A stretch of DNA of 64,000 nucleotides, taken from the NCBI RefSeq assembly GCF_001563225.1, contig NZ_CP014206.1, forward strand, positions 2,356,001 to 2,420,000, given 5' to 3'. Positions 1 through 9,581 of the stretch are shown here, piece by piece. Every line of letters starts with the position of its first letter. Position 1 is the stretch's first letter. The notes beneath the pieces are model-generated. The model worked only from the letters and a program-made list of their open reading frames with translations, ran no database searches and was not told the origin of the DNA. This DNA comes from Pseudodesulfovibrio indicus (lineage in GTDB: Bacteria > Desulfobacterota > Desulfovibrionia > Desulfovibrionales > Desulfovibrionaceae). The translations under genes and the position numbers were made by a program.

Positions 1-406
1 CCGCCGCGACCAGCCCGGTCAGGGCCAGGATGTTCACGTCCAGGAACCGCTCCAGAAAGATGATGCCCATGGATTGGGAGAATCCCAGCACCGACTTGCG
101 CTTGAAGTAGACCGCCTTGGCGAACTCGCCCAGCTTGGCGGGCAGGACGTTGTTGACGGCCACGGCCAGCAGGGTGCCGAGCATGCCCAGCGCGGTGGTG
201 ATGCGCCCTTCGGACAACTGGCTCAACCGCAGCCCCATGAGCACGTAGATGGGCAGGGTGGTGGCCAGGACCGCCAGCGCCTTGAGCGGGGAGTAGTGCG
301 AAAACGTCTCGGCCAACGAAGGCCAGTCCACATCCGTGAAGAGGTAGAACAGGCAGGCGGCCAGCACGGCCAGTTGCAGCAGGATGAACAGGATTCGCGT
401 TTTCAT
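1..406 (-). CDS. Flippase-like (lysylphosphatidylglycerol synthase TM region) membrane protein, partial
   Basis: The gene starts at the ATG at 406 and runs off the left edge, so only about 135 N-terminal residues are visible. They show a hydrophobic first helix (FILLQLAVLAACLFYLF), further membrane segments, and the run AVNNVLPAKLGEFAKAVY, which is characteristic of the UPF0104/YbhN flippase-like family related to the membrane part of MprF. Members are polytopic inner-membrane proteins, and some move lipids. The substrate cannot be told from this fragment. It reads away from the amino-acid importer, which is also on the minus strand but is closed by its own terminator. Confidence 0.75.
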   Translation of the reverse strand, partial: MKTRILFILLQLAVLAACLFYLFTDVDWPSLAETFSHYSPLKALAVLATTLPIYVLMGLRLSQLSEGRITTALGMLGTLLAVAVNNVLPAKLGEFAKAVYFKRKSVLGFSQSMGIIFLERFLDVNILALTGLVAA

Positions 407-482
407 GGCATGGGTTCCGGCGTTCCGGATGCAGGCATATACCTATGCTTTTCAGCGGTATTTGGCAAATGGCCGGAGCACG

Positions 483-515
483 AAAAAGGGGGTTGCGACG
501 GCCGCCGCAACCCCC
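483..515 (-). terminator. Rho-independent terminator of the amino-acid importer operon
   Basis: A 10-bp GC-rich stem (488-497 with 506-515) is followed on the minus strand by five U residues (A run 483-487). It lies 22 bases beyond the stop codon of the ATPase gene. Confidence 0.85.
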
Positions 516-536
516 GTGTGATCAGGGATGATCCAT

Positions 537-1268
<732 letters not shown>

Positions 1269-1270
1269 GG

Positions 1271-2281
1271 CTAGGCCTCCGCAGTCCGCTTTTCAAGGTA
1301 TTGGACGAACATGGACAGCGTGAAGGTGATGACCAGGTACATCAGGGCGCAGACGAACCACAGTTCGTAGGGCATCAGGCTGGTGGTCACCGCCTCGCGC
1401 GTGGCCTTGGTCAGTTCGGGGATGGCGATGACGCCGAGCAGCGAGGAGTCCTTGATCAGGCTGATGAACTGGCCCGCCAGCGGGGGCAGGATGCGCTTGA
1501 ACGCCTGGGGCAGGATGATCTTGACCATGGCCTTGGACTTGGTCATGCCCAGGGACCGGGCGGCTTCCATCTGGCCCCTGTGGATGGACTGGATGCCCGC
1601 TCGGACGATCTCGGCCACATAGGCCCCGGCGAAGATGGCCAGGGACGCGACGCCGAACCACAGCGAGGGAACCTGCGGCAGCCCGGACAGCGCCAGGAGA
1701 TTGTTGATGATGGTGCCGAGCACGAAGTACCACATGATGATCTGGACCAGCAGCGGGGTGCCCCGGATCAGTTCGATGTAGGTGATGGCGGACCATTTCA
1801 GGAATGGGTTCTGCGAAACGCGGGCCAGGCCGGTGAACAGGCCGAGCAGGATGCCGAGGATGATGGAAACGAAACTGACCTCGACGGTGATCAGCAGGCC
1901 ATGCATGAGCATGCCCATTTTCCCTTCCTGGTACGTCCCGATGGTGTCGCCCATGTACAGGGTGTCGCCCTTGTCGACCAGGATGTTCGATCCGGGGACG
2001 GTGTAGAACTCCGAGGTGCCGCCGCCTTCGACGATGACCACGGATTCGCCGCCCTTGTGGGAGATAGAGGCGACTTCGCCTTCGATCTGGGCGGTCACCT
2101 TGACGGTGTCGACGTAGTAGAAATATTGGGGAATCCGGTTCCATCGCCAGATGTAATTGGTCTGGGTCGTGGCCCAGTAGAAGCCGAAGCAGACGGCGAT
2201 GAGCGACACCGCGTACACGGCCTTCCATATGGTATTCTTGTCGACCCCTTTTCGGGGGACGACCTTCTTCGTATCAGTCAT
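1271..2281 (-). CDS. Polar amino-acid ABC transporter permease with extended N-terminus
   Basis: This 336-residue inner-membrane permease is longer than the usual 220-250 residues of the HisM/GlnP family. An extra N-terminal membrane helix (about residues 19-36) precedes a soluble stretch of some 80 residues rich in Gly, Val and Thr. The conserved core begins near residue 125 ([20 protein letters not shown]). The EAA loop, which contacts the ATPase, reads [20 protein letters not shown]. The single permease gene implies a homodimer. The role of the extracytoplasmic insert is unknown; contact with the binding protein is a guess. Confidence 0.9.
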   Translation of the reverse strand: MTDTKKVVPRKGVDKNTIWKAVYAVSLIAVCFGFYWATTQTNYIWRWNRIPQYFYYVDTVKVTAQIEGEVASISHKGGESVVIVEGGGTSEFYTVPGSNILVDKGDTLYMGDTIGTYQEGKMGMLMHGLLITVEVSFVSIILGILLGLFTGLARVSQNPFLKWSAITYIELIRGTPLLVQIIMWYFVLGTIINNLLALSGLPQVPSLWFGVASLAIFAGAYVAEIVRAGIQSIHRGQMEAARSLGMTKSKAMVKIILPQAFKRILPPLAGQFISLIKDSSLLGVIAIPELTKATREAVTTSLMPYELWFVCALMYLVITFTLSMFVQYLEKRTAEA

Positions 2282-2307
2282 TGCTTACTCGATGGGATTG
2301 GTGCGCG

Positions 2308-2341
2308 AAAAAAACCGGGGGCCGCTTTACGCGACCCCCGG
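2308..2341 (-). terminator. Intercistronic terminator/attenuator between binding protein and permease
   Basis: An 11-bp stem with one mismatch (2315-2325 with 2331-2341) is followed on the minus strand by seven U residues (2314-2308). It sits between the stop of the binding-protein gene and the permease start, and probably reduces readthrough so that binding protein is made in excess. Confidence 0.75.
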
Positions 2342-2356
2342 ATGATCGATCTGTGC

Positions 2357-3220
2357 CTACTGGATGTCGGCGTACCAGTCGTTGGAGCCGAACCACTTGT
2401 TGTAGATACGCTCGTAACGGCCGTCATTGCGGATCTGAACGATGAAGTTGTTCAGCCAGTTCAGGAAGTCCGGATCACCCTTGTTGATGGCCCAGCCCAG
2501 GGGCTCGTAGGTGAAGGGCTCGTTCAGGAACTTCATGCCGGCTTCCTTGCCGCGCTGGGCGAAGAAGATGGAGGTCATGGGCAGGTCGTAGACGGTGGCG
2601 TCGGCCTTGCCGTTCAGGGTTTCCAGCATGGCCTGGTCTTCCATCTCGAAGGACTTGTAGGTGGCCTTGGGGAAGAGGCGCTTGGCAGCCTGCTCGCCGG
2701 TGGTGCCGAGCTTGGAGGTGATGACCACGCCCTCGTTGTTCAGGTCCTTCCAGGTCTGGATCTTGTCCGCGGACTGGGCGGCGATCAGGGCGGTCTGGCC
2801 GACGACGATGTACGGGTTGGCGAAGTTGACCTTCAGGTTGCGCTCCTGGTTGATGGTCATGCCGGAGGCGATGAGGTCATACTTGTCGGAGAGCAGGCCG
2901 GGGATGATGCCGTCCCAGGCGGTGTTGACGATTTCGAGCTTCACGCCCATGGCCTTGGCCATCTCTGTGACCATGTCCACGTCGAAGCCGACGACGGTGC
3001 CTTTCTTGTCGGTCATCTCGAAGGGCATGTAGCCGGCTTCGAGACCCACGCGCAGGGTGCCGCGCTGGACGATCTTTTCCAGGGTGGAAGCCTTCTGCAG
3101 TTCCAGGCGGACGTTCACGTCCTGCTTGGGAGCCTCAGCCTGCTGCGCGGGCTGCTGGCTGCAGGCAAAAAGAAAAATCAGGGTGCTAAGAGCAGCAACG
3201 AGGGCAATAATCCGTTTCAT
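2357..3220 (-). CDS. Periplasmic amino-acid-binding lipoprotein (SBP family 3)
   Basis: This 287-residue receptor of the adjacent importer has a lipobox-type signal (LIFLFACS, Cys at about residue 20), so it is probably lipid-anchored. Family 3 hallmarks are GTLRVGLEAGYMPFEMTDKKG near residues 54-74, GFDVDMVTEMAKAMGVKLE, and the hinge region GTTGEQAAK. It is the first gene of the operon and is followed by an internal terminator. The start is preceded by an AGGAAAGG ribosome site. The ligand is probably a polar amino acid, but the binding residues were not resolved. Confidence 0.9.
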   Translation of the reverse strand: MKRIIALVAALSTLIFLFACSQQPAQQAEAPKQDVNVRLELQKASTLEKIVQRGTLRVGLEAGYMPFEMTDKKGTVVGFDVDMVTEMAKAMGVKLEIVNTAWDGIIPGLLSDKYDLIASGMTINQERNLKVNFANPYIVVGQTALIAAQSADKIQTWKDLNNEGVVITSKLGTTGEQAAKRLFPKATYKSFEMEDQAMLETLNGKADATVYDLPMTSIFFAQRGKEAGMKFLNEPFTYEPLGWAINKGDPDFLNWLNNFIVQIRNDGRYERIYNKWFGSNDWYADIQ

Positions 3221-3633
3221 CCTTTCCTCCAGTGAAACTAGGTTGGTTGGTATCCGCTGTCCTGGTCCCGTCCGGGTAAACGGCCCCAGGGCTTAGGGTT
3301 CATTGTATCAGTCGCCCGGATTGAACGATTTTGTTCACAGAGCGACAGTCTTCCTTATCCCCAATGCCTAGAAATTTCAAGGGAGTTCTCATTTGTCCCC
3401 GGTTGCCGATTTTCCGGTTGAGGGTGAACGTTTTGCGCGGCTTTCTTTGGAATGCCGAATTTTAGTCGGCTTTTGAGCGGTAAATTTCCATTGACGCAGT
3501 GGAGAATTCGGCTTTGGCCGAAAGATTTCCGGCCAAACCCGCGGGAAAAAAATATTATCATTTTTATCGCGCGCACATCCTGGTAAGGTTTCAAGAAAAA
3601 TCGGCGGGACACCCCCCGCTGCGGAGAAGAACG
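3221..3633. promoter_or_regulatory. Divergent intergenic region between importer operon and hybrid kinase
   Basis: This 413-base stretch separates two divergent genes and is AT-richer than its surroundings. On the minus strand an extended -10 element (TGATACAAT; the hexamer TACAAT lies at 3302-3307) could start the importer mRNA about 75 bases before its ATG. On the plus strand only the ribosome site GGAGAAG (3623-3629) before the kinase start is convincing. No further gene is seen. Confidence 0.4.
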
Positions 3634-5199
3634 ATGCCGACCGAGAACATATTGCTCGTCGAAGACGACCCCCTGGCGCAGTTGGACATAAAGGCGGCCC
3701 TCAAGCGGGCCGGATACGGCATCATGGCCCAGACCTCGACCGGGGAAGAGGCAATCGAGCTTGCGGACAGGCTGCAGCCCGACGTGGTGCTCATGGACGT
3801 GCACCTGGAAGGGGAGATGGACGGCCTGGAGGCGGCCAGCGAGATCCGCCGCCGGTTCGACATCCCGATCATCTTTCTGACCGTGGCCGTGGACGACGAG
3901 ACCCTGCACTGGGCCAAGATTTCCGGTCCGTTCGGCTACCTGGTCAAGCCTGTGGACAACAACGAGCTGCGGTCGGCCATCGAGGTGGGGCTCTACCGGC
4001 ACCAGATGGAGCGGGAGCTGCGCAAGGCGACCCGCGCGGCCGAGGCGGCCAACCGGGCCAAGACCTCGTTTCTGGCCACGGTGAGCCACGAACTGCGCAC
4101 CCCCATGAACGGCGTGCTCGGCATGACCGAGCTGCTGCTCATGTCCGACCTGGAGGACCCGTACCGGGAGAGCGTCCAACTGATCAAGGAATCCTCCATG
4201 GCCCTGCTGTCGGTGCTCAACCAGATCATCGACTACTCCCGGCTGGAGACCAGCCAGCTTCGGCTGCGGACCATCGATTTCCGCCTGGAGGACATGATCT
4301 CAGGGGTTCTGTCCCAGCACCAGCGGGCGGCCAAGGCAAAGGGCGTGACCCTCAAGTACACCCTGGACCCGGCCATTCCCGGCTGGCTGCGCGGGGATTC
4401 GGCCAAGCTGCGCCAGGTGCTCGGCAACCTGCTGAGCAACGCCGTGAAGTACACCGTCACCGGGCAGATTCTGGTGGACGTCTCGCCCGCAACCAGCGGT
4501 GAAGTGCGCATCGGCCCCGAGGAGGGGCTGGCGGTGCAGATGCTGGTGCAGGACACGGGCATCGGCATTCCCAAGGACAAGCTCCACGAGATCTTCGAGA
4601 GCTTCAAGCAGGCCGAGGACCATTTGTGCCACACCACCGGCGGGCTGGGGCTGGGACTGGCCATCGTCAGCCGCATCGTGGCCTTCCTGGAAGGCTCGGT
4701 GCGCTGTTCCAGCATCGAGGGGCAGGGCAGCACCTTCTCGGTCATCGTTCCCCTGGAATACAGCCGGTACGAGCAGAAGTCGCCCTCGACCCTGGTCCTG
4801 GGCGAGGATTCGCCGCTGAAGGGAATTTCTGTCCTGGTGGCCGAGGACGACCTGGTCAACCAGCGCTACCTGGTGCGGCTGCTCGAAAAGATGGGCTGCA
4901 AGACGGTTCTGGTCGAAGACGGTGAACAGGCCGTGGAAACCCTCAAGGAACAGCGGTTCGACCTGGTGCTCATGGACGTGGAGATGCCGCGCATGAACGG
5001 GCTGGAGGCCACCCGGCTGATCCGCAGGCCGGAGACCGGCTGTCTCGATCCCAAGGTGCCGGTCGTGGCGCTGACCGCGCGGGCCATGTGGGGCGACGAG
5101 CAGCGGTGCATCCACGCGGGGATGGACGATTACGTTTCCAAGCCGGTTGACATTGACACCGTGGCCGCAATCATACAATCAACTCTGGAGAAGGCATAA
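3634..5199 (+). CDS. Hybrid sensor kinase: receiver, histidine kinase, receiver
   Basis: The protein has 521 residues. The start at 3634 is chosen because a ribosome site precedes it and the receiver domain begins at once; a longer reading frame upstream has no support. The order is receiver 1 (residues 5-120, phospho-acceptor D55, K105), a short coiled link, HisKA with H152 in VSHELRTPMNG, HATPase_c (N box near LGNLLSNAVKYT, G boxes DTGIGIP and GGLGLGLAI), and receiver 2 (about 392-515, acceptor D448 in LMDVEMP, K near DYVSKPVD). It has no membrane segment or PAS domain, so it is cytoplasmic and presumably fed by phosphate or a partner kinase through receiver 1. No output regulator is adjacent. 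Confidence 0.92.
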   Translation: MPTENILLVEDDPLAQLDIKAALKRAGYGIMAQTSTGEEAIELADRLQPDVVLMDVHLEGEMDGLEAASEIRRRFDIPIIFLTVAVDDETLHWAKISGPFGYLVKPVDNNELRSAIEVGLYRHQMERELRKATRAAEAANRAKTSFLATVSHELRTPMNGVLGMTELLLMSDLEDPYRESVQLIKESSMALLSVLNQIIDYSRLETSQLRLRTIDFRLEDMISGVLSQHQRAAKAKGVTLKYTLDPAIPGWLRGDSAKLRQVLGNLLSNAVKYTVTGQILVDVSPATSGEVRIGPEEGLAVQMLVQDTGIGIPKDKLHEIFESFKQAEDHLCHTTGGLGLGLAIVSRIVAFLEGSVRCSSIEGQGSTFSVIVPLEYSRYEQKSPSTLVLGEDSPLKGISVLVAEDDLVNQRYLVRLLEKMGCKTVLVEDGEQAVETLKEQRFDLVLMDVEMPRMNGLEATRLIRRPETGCLDPKVPVVALTARAMWGDEQRCIHAGMDDYVSKPVDIDTVAAIIQSTLEKA

Positions 5200-5240
5200 G
5201 TTCAACGATTGCCAAGGCCTTCCACGGAGACCGACTGCAA

Positions 5241-6347
5241 ATGAGCGACATGAAACAACCGACCCCGATGCTCAACGGCGGCATCTACAAGGTCTTTTTG
5301 ATCATCCTGCTGCTGTTCTCGCTCTATCTGGGATTTGCCCTGGTGGAGCCGTTCATGCACACCATGATCTTCTCCACCGTCCTGGCCGTGCTCTTCACGC
5401 CGGTCTTCAACTGGGCGTTGAAACTCGTCGGGGGGCGACGGGCCGTGGCCTCGGCCATGACCGTGGGAATCATCGTCTTCGCGCTGCTCCTGCCCATGAC
5501 CTTCCTGTTCATGGCTCTGATCAGCCAGGGCGTGGACTCCCTGGTCTCCCTGAACGCCTGGATCGCCCAGGGGGCGTACAAGCCGTTCGTGAGCATGGAG
5601 GCCCTGGATCACTATCTGTCCGTGCTCCACGAGCAACTGCCGTTCCTGCGCCTCGACGAGGTGCAGCTCCAGGCCAGCGTGCTCCAGTATTCCCGCGAGT
5701 TCGCGCAGTCCATGCTCTCCTTCGGCACCCAGCTGGCCCGCAACGGGGCCAAGATGATCCTGCACTTCCTGCTTATGGTCTTCATCCTGTTCTACTTCCT
5801 GCGCGACGGGACCAAGATGGTGGCCTACATCAAGCATCTCTCGCCCCTGCGTCCCAAGCAGGAGGACTACATCATCGACAGCCTCAAGCGGGTGGCGCGC
5901 GGCGTGCTCATGGGCTGCCTGCTGGTGGCCGTGCTCCAGGGGTTCGCGGGCGGCATAGGGCTGGCCATAGCCGGCATCCCGGCCTTTTTCTGGGGCGGCA
6001 TGATGGCCCTTTCCTCGCTCATTCCGGTGCTCGGCACCGGTCTGGTCTGGGCCCCTGCCGTGGGCTACCTGTTCCTCTCCGGCGAGTGGAAGATGGCCCT
6101 GTTCCTGGCGCTGTGGTGCGGTATCTTCGTGGTCGGCATCGACACCATCCTGCGACCCATCTTCATGCGCGAGGCCGCGCGGGTCTCGACCTTCTACATC
6201 TTCATCGCCATCCTCGGCGGCATCTACTCCTTCGGCATGCTCGGCATCTTTTATGGCCCGCTCATTCTCAGCTTCGTGATGGTCATGCTCCAGATCTACC
6301 TGGATGAATACGCCGAGGATCTGGACGACCACGAAGAGGCGTGCTGA
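5241..6347 (+). CDS. AI-2E family transporter (PerM/YdiK family)
   Basis: This 368-residue polytopic membrane protein has a hydrophobic N-terminus (KVFLIILLLFSLYLGFALVE), an extracellular amphipathic middle part, and the family signature near LLVAVLQGFAGGIGLAIAGIP followed by SSLIPVLGTGLVW. Relatives include TqsA (autoinducer-2 export) and PerM; others act as Na+/H+ antiporters, so the substrate is open. The stop codon shares one base with the mltA start (TGATG), which indicates translational coupling. Confidence 0.88.
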   Translation: MSDMKQPTPMLNGGIYKVFLIILLLFSLYLGFALVEPFMHTMIFSTVLAVLFTPVFNWALKLVGGRRAVASAMTVGIIVFALLLPMTFLFMALISQGVDSLVSLNAWIAQGAYKPFVSMEALDHYLSVLHEQLPFLRLDEVQLQASVLQYSREFAQSMLSFGTQLARNGAKMILHFLLMVFILFYFLRDGTKMVAYIKHLSPLRPKQEDYIIDSLKRVARGVLMGCLLVAVLQGFAGGIGLAIAGIPAFFWGGMMALSSLIPVLGTGLVWAPAVGYLFLSGEWKMALFLALWCGIFVVGIDTILRPIFMREAARVSTFYIFIAILGGIYSFGMLGIFYGPLILSFVMVMLQIYLDEYAEDLDDHEEAC

Positions 6348-7567
6348 TGATGCAGCGAACGATCGCCTTTTTGTGCCTGGCCCTCCTGCTGCTCGGTGCG
6401 GGTTGCGGCCCGGAGACCCCGCGCCCCCTACCCGTGCCCGAGGAGCCAACCTATGTGCCCGTGGACCGGGACGACGCCGAGGATCTGGCGGCCCTGTTGT
6501 CGCCCGGGTCGCAGGGGCTCTGCTCCTGGTCGGACCTGCGGCCCGGCATCGAGCAAAACCTGCGCTACATCCGCACCCGGCCGGGCGACGCGGTCTGCGT
6601 CAGGCAGCCGGGGCTGCTCCTGACCTGGAGCCAGCTCGAGGCCTCGGTCTCCGAACTGCTCGCCACCCTGGACGAACTGGACGGCGACCCGGAACTGCTG
6701 GCCGAGCGGTTCCAGTGGTTCAAGCTGGAGCCGGGGACCCTGCTGACCGGGTACTACGAGCCGTGGCTGGCCGCCTCGCTGACCCCGGACGAGACCCACA
6801 AGTATCCGCTCTACGGCGTTCCCGACGACCTCAAGGTCATCGACCTGGGCCGCTTCCATCCTCGCTGGGCCGGGCAGAAGCTGGTCTACCGGGTGGACGG
6901 CGACGGGATCGAGCCGTACCACGACCGCGCGGCCATCGACGGCGCCGGCGCGCTGGACGGGCAGGGCAGCGAGATAGCCTGGGCCGCCGACCCGGTGGAC
7001 GTGTTCTTTCTCCAGGTCCAGGGCTCGGGCCGGCTGGACCTGCCCGACGGCAGCTACAAGCACATCCTCTACGACGGCAAGAACGGGCTGCAATACGTCT
7101 CCATCGGCCGCGTGCTGATCGAGAAGGGGTTCGTGCCCAAGGAGGAGATGTCCATGCAGCGCATCCGCTCCTTCCTGGACGAGAACCCGGACGTGGCCCG
7201 GGATATCCTGTTCGCCAACCCCAGCTATGTCTTTTTCCGGCTCTCGGACGAGGGGCCGTTCGGGTCCATCGGCTCCATCCTGACCCCGCGCGTCAGCGTG
7301 GCCGTGGACCGGCGCATGATCCCCCTGGGGAGCGTCGTGGCGCTCAAGACGGCGCTCATGGACTATGCCGAAGGGGAGTCCAAGCCGTTCTTCTCCCTGG
7401 TCCTGGCCCAGGACACGGGCGGGGCGATCCAGGACACGCGCGTGGACCTGTTCTGCGGCACGGGCGTGGAGGCCGAGACCCTGGCGGGCCATCTCCAGGA
7501 GCGCGCCGAGGTCTATATGCCGATCTCCAGGCGGGTCCTGGATTCCCTGCCGAACAATTTGGAATAA
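6347..7567 (+). CDS. mltA: Membrane-bound lytic murein transglycosylase A
   Basis: This 406-residue lipoprotein cleaves the glycan strands of peptidoglycan with 1,6-anhydro ring formation. The signal peptide ends in a lipobox (LLLLGAGC), so the protein should be anchored in the outer membrane. The MltA domain contains LTGYYEPWL, DPVDVFFLQVQGSGRL and YKHILYDGKNG. The C-terminal 3D domain carries the catalytic Asp in LAQDTGGAIQDTRVDLFCG. The ATG at 6347 overlaps the stop of the upstream gene by one base, and a second ATG lies three bases later. A GAAGAGG ribosome site precedes both. Confidence 0.93.
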   Translation: MMQRTIAFLCLALLLLGAGCGPETPRPLPVPEEPTYVPVDRDDAEDLAALLSPGSQGLCSWSDLRPGIEQNLRYIRTRPGDAVCVRQPGLLLTWSQLEASVSELLATLDELDGDPELLAERFQWFKLEPGTLLTGYYEPWLAASLTPDETHKYPLYGVPDDLKVIDLGRFHPRWAGQKLVYRVDGDGIEPYHDRAAIDGAGALDGQGSEIAWAADPVDVFFLQVQGSGRLDLPDGSYKHILYDGKNGLQYVSIGRVLIEKGFVPKEEMSMQRIRSFLDENPDVARDILFANPSYVFFRLSDEGPFGSIGSILTPRVSVAVDRRMIPLGSVVALKTALMDYAEGESKPFFSLVLAQDTGGAIQDTRVDLFCGTGVEAETLAGHLQERAEVYMPISRRVLDSLPNNLE

Positions 7568-7602
7568 TAAAGCAATATCGAACCCCGAAAAGGAGGTTTC
7601 CG

Positions 7603-8004
7603 ATGCAATACGTGGCGCTGTTTGAAGAGGACAGACGTGGTTTCTCCGTGACTTTCCCGGATTTTCCGGACTGCACGACCTTTGGCGAGGACCTGGACGA
7701 GGCCGTGGACAATGCCCACGAAGCCCTGGCCATGTTCGCCGAAGAGCTGATTGAGGCGGGTCAACTCCTGCCCACCCCGACAAACAAGAAGGATTTGCTC
7801 GCCCAACCCGAAAACAAGGGGAAAAAGGGCATCAATATCTCGGTTGAAGGGGACGGAAGTGATTTCGAGGAGTTCGAAATGGTCATGCACGTTCATCTTC
7901 TGGCCCGAATCGAGAAGTATTGCCGCGAGTATGGGGTTTCACCGGCCGATTTTTTGGCCGCTGCGGCGAGATTGGCGATTAAAACAGATGTTTTTGCCGA
8001 TTAG
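7603..8004 (+). CDS. Solitary HicB-like protein
   Basis: The protein has 133 residues. The N-terminal half has the HicB partial RNase H-like fold signature: MQYVALFEEDRRGFSVTF, then PDFPDCTTFGEDLDEAVDNA and HEALAMFAEEL. The C-terminal part (about 93-128) is predicted helical and may bind DNA. A strong AAGGAGG ribosome site precedes the ATG. HicB proteins are normally antitoxins of the HicA mRNA interferase, but no HicA gene fits in the 35 bases upstream or the 440 bases downstream. It could regulate a distant partner or have another function. Confidence 0.8.
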   Translation: MQYVALFEEDRRGFSVTFPDFPDCTTFGEDLDEAVDNAHEALAMFAEELIEAGQLLPTPTNKKDLLAQPENKGKKGINISVEGDGSDFEEFEMVMHVHLLARIEKYCREYGVSPADFLAAAARLAIKTDVFAD

Positions 8005-8444
8005 GCCTCCCGATTCCACCATTTCGTAGCCCCTTTTCACACATATTCACTTTGGGGTGAGAATTAAATTCTCCTGTCATTTTTGACTATTAGGAGGCCT
8101 TGTCGGTTGCCTGAAAGTTGTGATTTACATAATTGTCAAAAGTTATTAATCTGTTGGGGTTGCAGGTTCCCCGGTTTTGTTTTACGTTCCGGTTACGCGA
8201 TTCGTATGTATTCCTTATACAATGTGACGATGACCAGCTCATTGTAAGTTGCATAAATGTGAAAAGTCTGAGCCGAACAGCCTGCGGCGATCGATCCGAA
8301 GATCGGTCCGCAGGCTTTTTTGCCCCTGCCGACCAGCGGAGACTTTTCCATCCCGGCGGCCCGGCCAGCCCGGTCGCCACGGATATGGTCGCCGCCTGCG
8401 GGCGGGGCCGCAACGGACCTTTAACCGTGGAGTGAATCGAGACC
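8005..8444 (+). promoter_or_regulatory. Leader region upstream of the glutamate synthase operon
   Basis: The stretch holds no credible gene. It is AT-rich up to about 8270 and contains a -10-like TACAAT (8218-8223) with no good -35 box. A strong terminator hairpin follows at 8279-8321, and then a GC-rich stretch leads to the ATG. If the TACAAT box is used, transcription would first yield a leader of roughly 90 bases ending at the hairpin, so the operon may be attenuated. Alternatively the hairpin ends the hicB transcript and the operon promoter lies in 8322-8444, where none was recognised. Confidence 0.4.
8279..8321 (+). terminator. Strong terminator hairpin before glutamate synthase
   Basis: The outer stem is AGCCTGCGG (8279-8287) with CCGCAGGCT (8308-8316). 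An inner stem CGATC/GATCG is set off by a two-base bulge, and a run of T follows to 8321. Confidence 0.8.
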
Positions 8445-9581
8445 ATGTGCCGTTTATTCGCGCTCACAAGCCGTGACCCCGTGTCGCCCATGCGAGCCAT
8501 CGACGCCCTCAACGTCATGAAGGAGGGCCACGACGGCTCCGGCGTGGGACTGTTCCTTTCCGGTCTGGGCGGACCGTGGGAGGAGCTCAAGGAGTACCCC
8601 ATCCTTTCCGGAATCTTTACCGAGGACGGGTTGGTGCAGGTGTTCGACTATATGGCGAAGAAAGGATTCCAATCCAAATTCTCCGTGACCTTCAAGCCCG
8701 ACATCGAACCGCCTGTCGGTACCCCCAAGCGCGGCACCTACGCCTCCATCGCCTACAAGGTGCCTGACGACTGGAAGGGACTGACGAAGGAACAGGCGGA
8801 CCGCAACCTGGTCCAGACGCGCCTGAACCTGCGCGCCATGGGCGAGGAGGGCGGGGACATTATGGTCTTCTCCTTCTGGCCCGACACCATCATGATAAAG
8901 GAAGTGGGCGACCCGCTGGCCATCGCCGAGTACCTCAAGCTCGACCGCGAGGAGCTCTACGCGCGCCACATCCTGGCCCAGGGGCGGCAGAATACCAACT
9001 ACGCCATCAACCTCTATGCCTGCCATCCCTTCTTCATCGAGGGCATCTCGACCATGACCAACGGCGAGAACACCGCCTTCGTGCCCATCCGCGAGTACCT
9101 CATGTCGCGCGGGGTCACCGGGTACCAGGGCTACCAGTCCGATTCCGAGGTCTTCACCCACATCGCCCACTTTGCCACCCGGAAGCTCGGCCTGGACATC
9201 AGCTCCTACAAGCACGTCATCACCCCCATGAACGACGAGGAGATGGCCGACCATCCGGACCGCGAGTTCCTGGTCAGCCTCAAGCGCTCCTGCCGCAAGC
9301 TGATCATCGACGGCCCCAACTGCGTCATCGGCTGTCTGCCCGACGGCTCCATGTTCATGGCCCAGGATCGCAAGAAGCTCCGGCCCGGCGTGGTCGGCGG
9401 CAACCCCGAGCTCGGCATCTACGGATTCTCCTCCGAGATCTGCGGGCTCAACGCCGCCATCCCCGACCGCGACAGGACCAAGGATTTTCAACCCATGCAT
9501 CTCGACACGGCGATCGTCGGACCCGATTGCCGGGAGGTTCTCCAATGCTCTCAGAAAGACCCATTACGCCTTCGACACTAA
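8445..9581 (+). CDS. Glutamate synthase, glutamine amidotransferase subunit
   Basis: This 378-residue class II (Ntn) amidotransferase starts MCRLFAL, so Cys2 becomes the N-terminal nucleophile after Met removal. Further family features are GHDGSGVGLF (residues 29-38) and TNGENTAFVP (about 205-214). It releases ammonia from glutamine for the synthase subunit encoded next. It corresponds to the N-terminal domain of bacterial GltB, here a separate protein as in archaea and Desulfovibrio-type bacteria. The end overlaps the next gene's start by 37 bases, which suggests coupled translation. Confidence 0.9.
   Translation: MCRLFALTSRDPVSPMRAIDALNVMKEGHDGSGVGLFLSGLGGPWEELKEYPILSGIFTEDGLVQVFDYMAKKGFQSKFSVTFKPDIEPPVGTPKRGTYASIAYKVPDDWKGLTKEQADRNLVQTRLNLRAMGEEGGDIMVFSFWPDTIMIKEVGDPLAIAEYLKLDREELYARHILAQGRQNTNYAINLYACHPFFIEGISTMTNGENTAFVPIREYLMSRGVTGYQGYQSDSEVFTHIAHFATRKLGLDISSYKHVITPMNDEEMADHPDREFLVSLKRSCRKLIIDGPNCVIGCLPDGSMFMAQDRKKLRPGVVGGNPELGIYGFSSEICGLNAAIPDRDRTKDFQPMHLDTAIVGPDCREVLQCSQKDPLRLRH

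Noticed and set aside
1301-3235. A 644-residue plus-strand open frame across two importer genes
   Set aside because: It is antisense to a permease and a binding protein with clear motifs, has a shadow-type composition (Gly, Asp, His, Val, Gln rich), and no ribosome site. GC-rich codon bias produces such frames.
3499-3633. N-terminal 45-residue extension of the hybrid kinase
   Set aside because: The receiver domain starts right at the ATG at 3634, which has a ribosome site; the extension is AT-rich and has no domain.
5202-6449. A long minus-strand frame opposite the AI-2E family gene
   Set aside because: Low-complexity His/Glu/Gln/Asp-rich translation typical of a shadow; the sense gene is intact.
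8090-8602. Minus-strand frame across the glutamate synthase leader
   Set aside because: It crosses the terminator hairpin and the first codons of the amidotransferase gene and has no family features.
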